Shown: positions 62,567 through 64,000 of the stretch, in pieces
Layout of the letters: each line of letters starts with the position of its first letter
Numbering within the stretch: the first letter of the stretch is position 1
NCBI RefSeq assembly: GCF_031460495.1
Contig: NZ_JAVKTS010000005.1
Coordinates: forward strand, 124,001-188,000
From: Tissierella sp.
GTDB lineage: Bacteria; Bacillota; Clostridia; Tissierellales; Tissierellaceae
Length of the DNA: 64,000 nucleotides
Reading direction: 5' to 3'
Notes under the pieces: generated by a model
Databases searched by the model: none
What the model saw: the letters and a program-made list of their open reading frames with translations, nothing else
What the model was told of the DNA's origin: nothing
Position numbers and translations under genes: made by a program

Positions 62567-63370
62567 ATGAATACAAACAAAAGAATACTTATTTTTTTCT
62601 CTCTTATAATTATGTTGGGATTAGGAATTTCTCATTATATACCTAGAGAGCAACAAATAGAAAACACTGACTTAGGTTTAAGGATTGGATCTGGAGCTGA
62701 TATAACGGGACTACTTCTCCAGAGAATTATTGAAACAAATGAAAGTATGGATATAAAAAATATCAATGCTGTAGATGAGGAAGAAAAATTATTTGATTTT
62801 ACTTTTAAAGACTGCTGAAGTAATACAGCACAATGGGCCTTGAGCTCAGATGAAATTGATATGGCATTTTATTGCAATCATATGTCTTTGCATTTAGTTC
62901 GAGCAAATGATGATTTTCTAATTTATGGACCTGTAATTATGAATGCTGAAGTCATAGCCTATAAAGATGATGTTGAAAATATTGGTAGAATAGGAATTGG
63001 ACATAAGAGAGAACATCTACATAAACTTGCTAAGGAAAGCTATAAACAAATTGAAGAAATTATAGAGTTGTCCCCAGTTACCTTGCCTTATTCCTTAAAA
63101 GGTGGGCAAATAGATGGGGCAGTTTTAGATTTAACTAAGGCAGCAATGCTACCAGAGTTCAATTTTGCTCCTCTATCAATAGATGATTATATTTCTTATA
63201 GTTTGGTTGTCAGAAAGGATATTGTAGATACGAAGGCTTTTGAAGACTTTTTAACTGTCTACAATAAGGTAGCAGAGGAGTTAAACCAAAGAGAAAAACT
63301 TATTCAGCTTTTAGGTATGACAGAAGAATTTTGGGATGATACAAAAATTAAGTTTTTAAGTCTAGAATAG
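62567..63370 (+). CDS. saoB: ABC transporter substrate-binding selenoprotein, SaoB-like (TGA 62816 read as Sec)
   Basis: Read through the TGA at 62816-62818, the frame stays open for 267 residues. Residues 1-25 are a signal peptide or membrane anchor (ILIFFSLIIMLGLGIS); then TDLGLRIGSGADITGLLLQRII resembles NMT1/SsuA/TauA binding proteins; Cys83-Sec84 forms a DCUSN site; the later part (LPYSLKGGQIDGAVLDLTKAAML, YSLVVRKDIVD) is typical of such proteins. The two halves share one frame with 21 bases between TGA and the next possible start (a TTG with no ribosome site), and both are needed for a full-length protein. A SECIS-like hairpin lies downstream. An ABC ATPase gene follows after 14 bases. 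The CU motif and neighbour fit SaoB of the selenocysteine-assisted organometal system. The alternative is an ordinary nonsense pseudogene. Confidence 0.78.
62834..62848 (+). promoter_or_regulatory. Candidate bacterial SECIS hairpin
   Basis: TGGGC (62834-62838), loop CTTGA (62839-62843), GCTCA (62844-62848): a 5-bp stem with one G-U pair, whose loop begins 21 bases after the TGA. This is in the range seen for SelB-dependent bacterial SECIS elements, and the loop contains a G. The stem is short, so it is a plausible rather than proven element. Confidence 0.55.
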
Positions 63371-63384
63371 GAAAGGTGAAAAAG

Positions 63385-64000
63385 ATGTCTATATCTGTAG
63401 AAGGAATTACTAAGATTTTTTCAAATAGAAGAGATAAAAAGTCAATGAATACTGTATTGGAAGATATCTCTTTTAATGTAGATGAGGGAGAATTTGTTTC
63501 CTTACTAGGGCCATCGGGTTGTGGAAAAACAACAACATTAAATATTATTGCAGGATTTTTAAAACATGAAGGCGGAAACATTACTGTAAATGGTAAAGAG
63601 GTTAATAAGCCTGGACCGGATAGGGCATTTGTATTTCAAAACTATGCTTTATTTCCATGGATGAAGGTTGGAGAAAATATTATGTATCCAATGAAGTTGC
63701 AAGGTATGCCAAAGAAAGATCGTGAAGAAAAGCTTAAAGAGTTATTGGAAATGGCCCAACTTGAAGAGTATGCAAACTATTATGTTCATGAAATATCAGG
63801 AGGAATGAAACAAAGAGTTGCTTTACTTCGTGCACTGGCATGTGACCCAGAAATTTTATTAATGGATGAGCCTTTAGGTGCTGTTGATTTCCAAATGCGT
63901 CAACTATTACAGGTCCAATTAGAGACAATAATACAAGATAATAAGAGAACTGCACTTATGGTTACCCATGATGTTGATGAAGCTATTTATTTAAGTGATA
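63385..64000 (+). CDS. saoA: ABC transporter ATP-binding protein, SaoA-like (3' end outside the window)
   Basis: At least 205 residues, cut by the window edge. It belongs to the SsuB/TauB/nitrate-type importer ATPases: Walker A GPSGCGKTTTLNIIAGF, Q-loop VFQNYALFPWM, signature ISGGMKQRVALLRAL, Walker B ILLMDEPLGAVD, H-loop VTHDVDEAIYLSD. ATG 63385 follows GGAAAGGTG, 14 bases after the binding-protein stop, so the two form one operon. A permease gene is expected next. By position it corresponds to SaoA. Confidence 0.88.
   Translation, partial: MSISVEGITKIFSNRRDKKSMNTVLEDISFNVDEGEFVSLLGPSGCGKTTTLNIIAGFLKHEGGNITVNGKEVNKPGPDRAFVFQNYALFPWMKVGENIMYPMKLQGMPKKDREEKLKELLEMAQLEEYANYYVHEISGGMKQRVALLRALACDPEILLMDEPLGAVDFQMRQLLQVQLETIIQDNKRTALMVTHDVDEAIYLSD

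Noticed and set aside
62840-63370. Separate gene starting at TTG 62840
   Set aside because: It has no ribosome site, its start lies inside the hairpin after the TGA, and it is in the same frame as the upstream signal-peptide segment, so one gene with Sec is more likely.

Overview
The window is chromosomal DNA of a low-G+C, endospore-type anaerobic Firmicute (class Clostridia or Tissierellia). Pointers are the A+T-rich codon use, strong AGGAGG-type ribosome sites with frequent TTG/GTG starts, S-layer-homology proteins, two double-cubane-cluster (2-hydroxyacyl-CoA dehydratase-like) anaerobic reductases, iron-sulfur/flavin oxidoreductases, and a gene that appears to use UGA as selenocysteine. 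The genus cannot be fixed from the sequence alone.

Layout. 1-5.7 kb: MATE exporter, phosphodiesterase, VOC dioxygenase-like protein, SLH-NlpC/P60 wall hydrolase, cupin, SDR. 5.9-17.4 kb: a sigma-54 regulon, with a PAS-AAA+-Fis activator, a candidate enhancer palindrome, two textbook -24/-12 promoters, a soluble chemoreceptor-like protein, and a catabolic and transport operon (two alpha/beta hydrolases, a KAS III-like enzyme, a complete branched-chain-amino-acid-type ABC importer and a CoA-transferase). 17.4-21.9 kb: a possible Pho box, copper-amine-oxidase-N protein, IscU-like scaffold, SdpI-like protein, and a double-cubane reductase with its activase. 22-28.6 kb: lrgAB, cupin, class V aminotransferase, LytS/LytR two-component system and M20 amidohydrolase, then a GGDEF protein. 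30-34.3 kb: WG-repeat/SLH protein and an apparently domesticated transposase overlapping an FAD oxidoreductase. 35.7-39.5 kb: hypB, a large FeS/flavin oxidoreductase, hypA. 39.7-43.3 kb: DUF1653 protein and a SWIM-SNF2 helicase. 43.5-49 kb: five-gene oligopeptide/dipeptide ABC operon. 49-57 kb: chemoreceptor, NatAB-like ABC exporter, DUF4349 lipoprotein, MFS carrier, leucyl aminopeptidase. 57.3 kb: tRNA-Val(GAC), a tiny membrane ORF, YibE/F and a ZIP transporter, then MurJ and a second double-cubane reductase on the minus strand.

The most notable item is at the right edge (62.57-64 kb). A substrate-binding-protein gene is interrupted by an in-frame TGA after a Cys codon (Cys83-Sec84), with a plausible bacterial SECIS hairpin just downstream. 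It is followed by an ABC ATPase gene that runs off the window. This matches the SaoB/SaoA genes of the proposed selenocysteine-assisted organometal (SAO) system; the remaining genes should lie just outside the window.

A second structural theme is a family of short palindromic repeats built on GGGACAGTCCC/GACACAGAGG. They act as intergenic hairpins, and in one case supply the last codons of a transporter gene.
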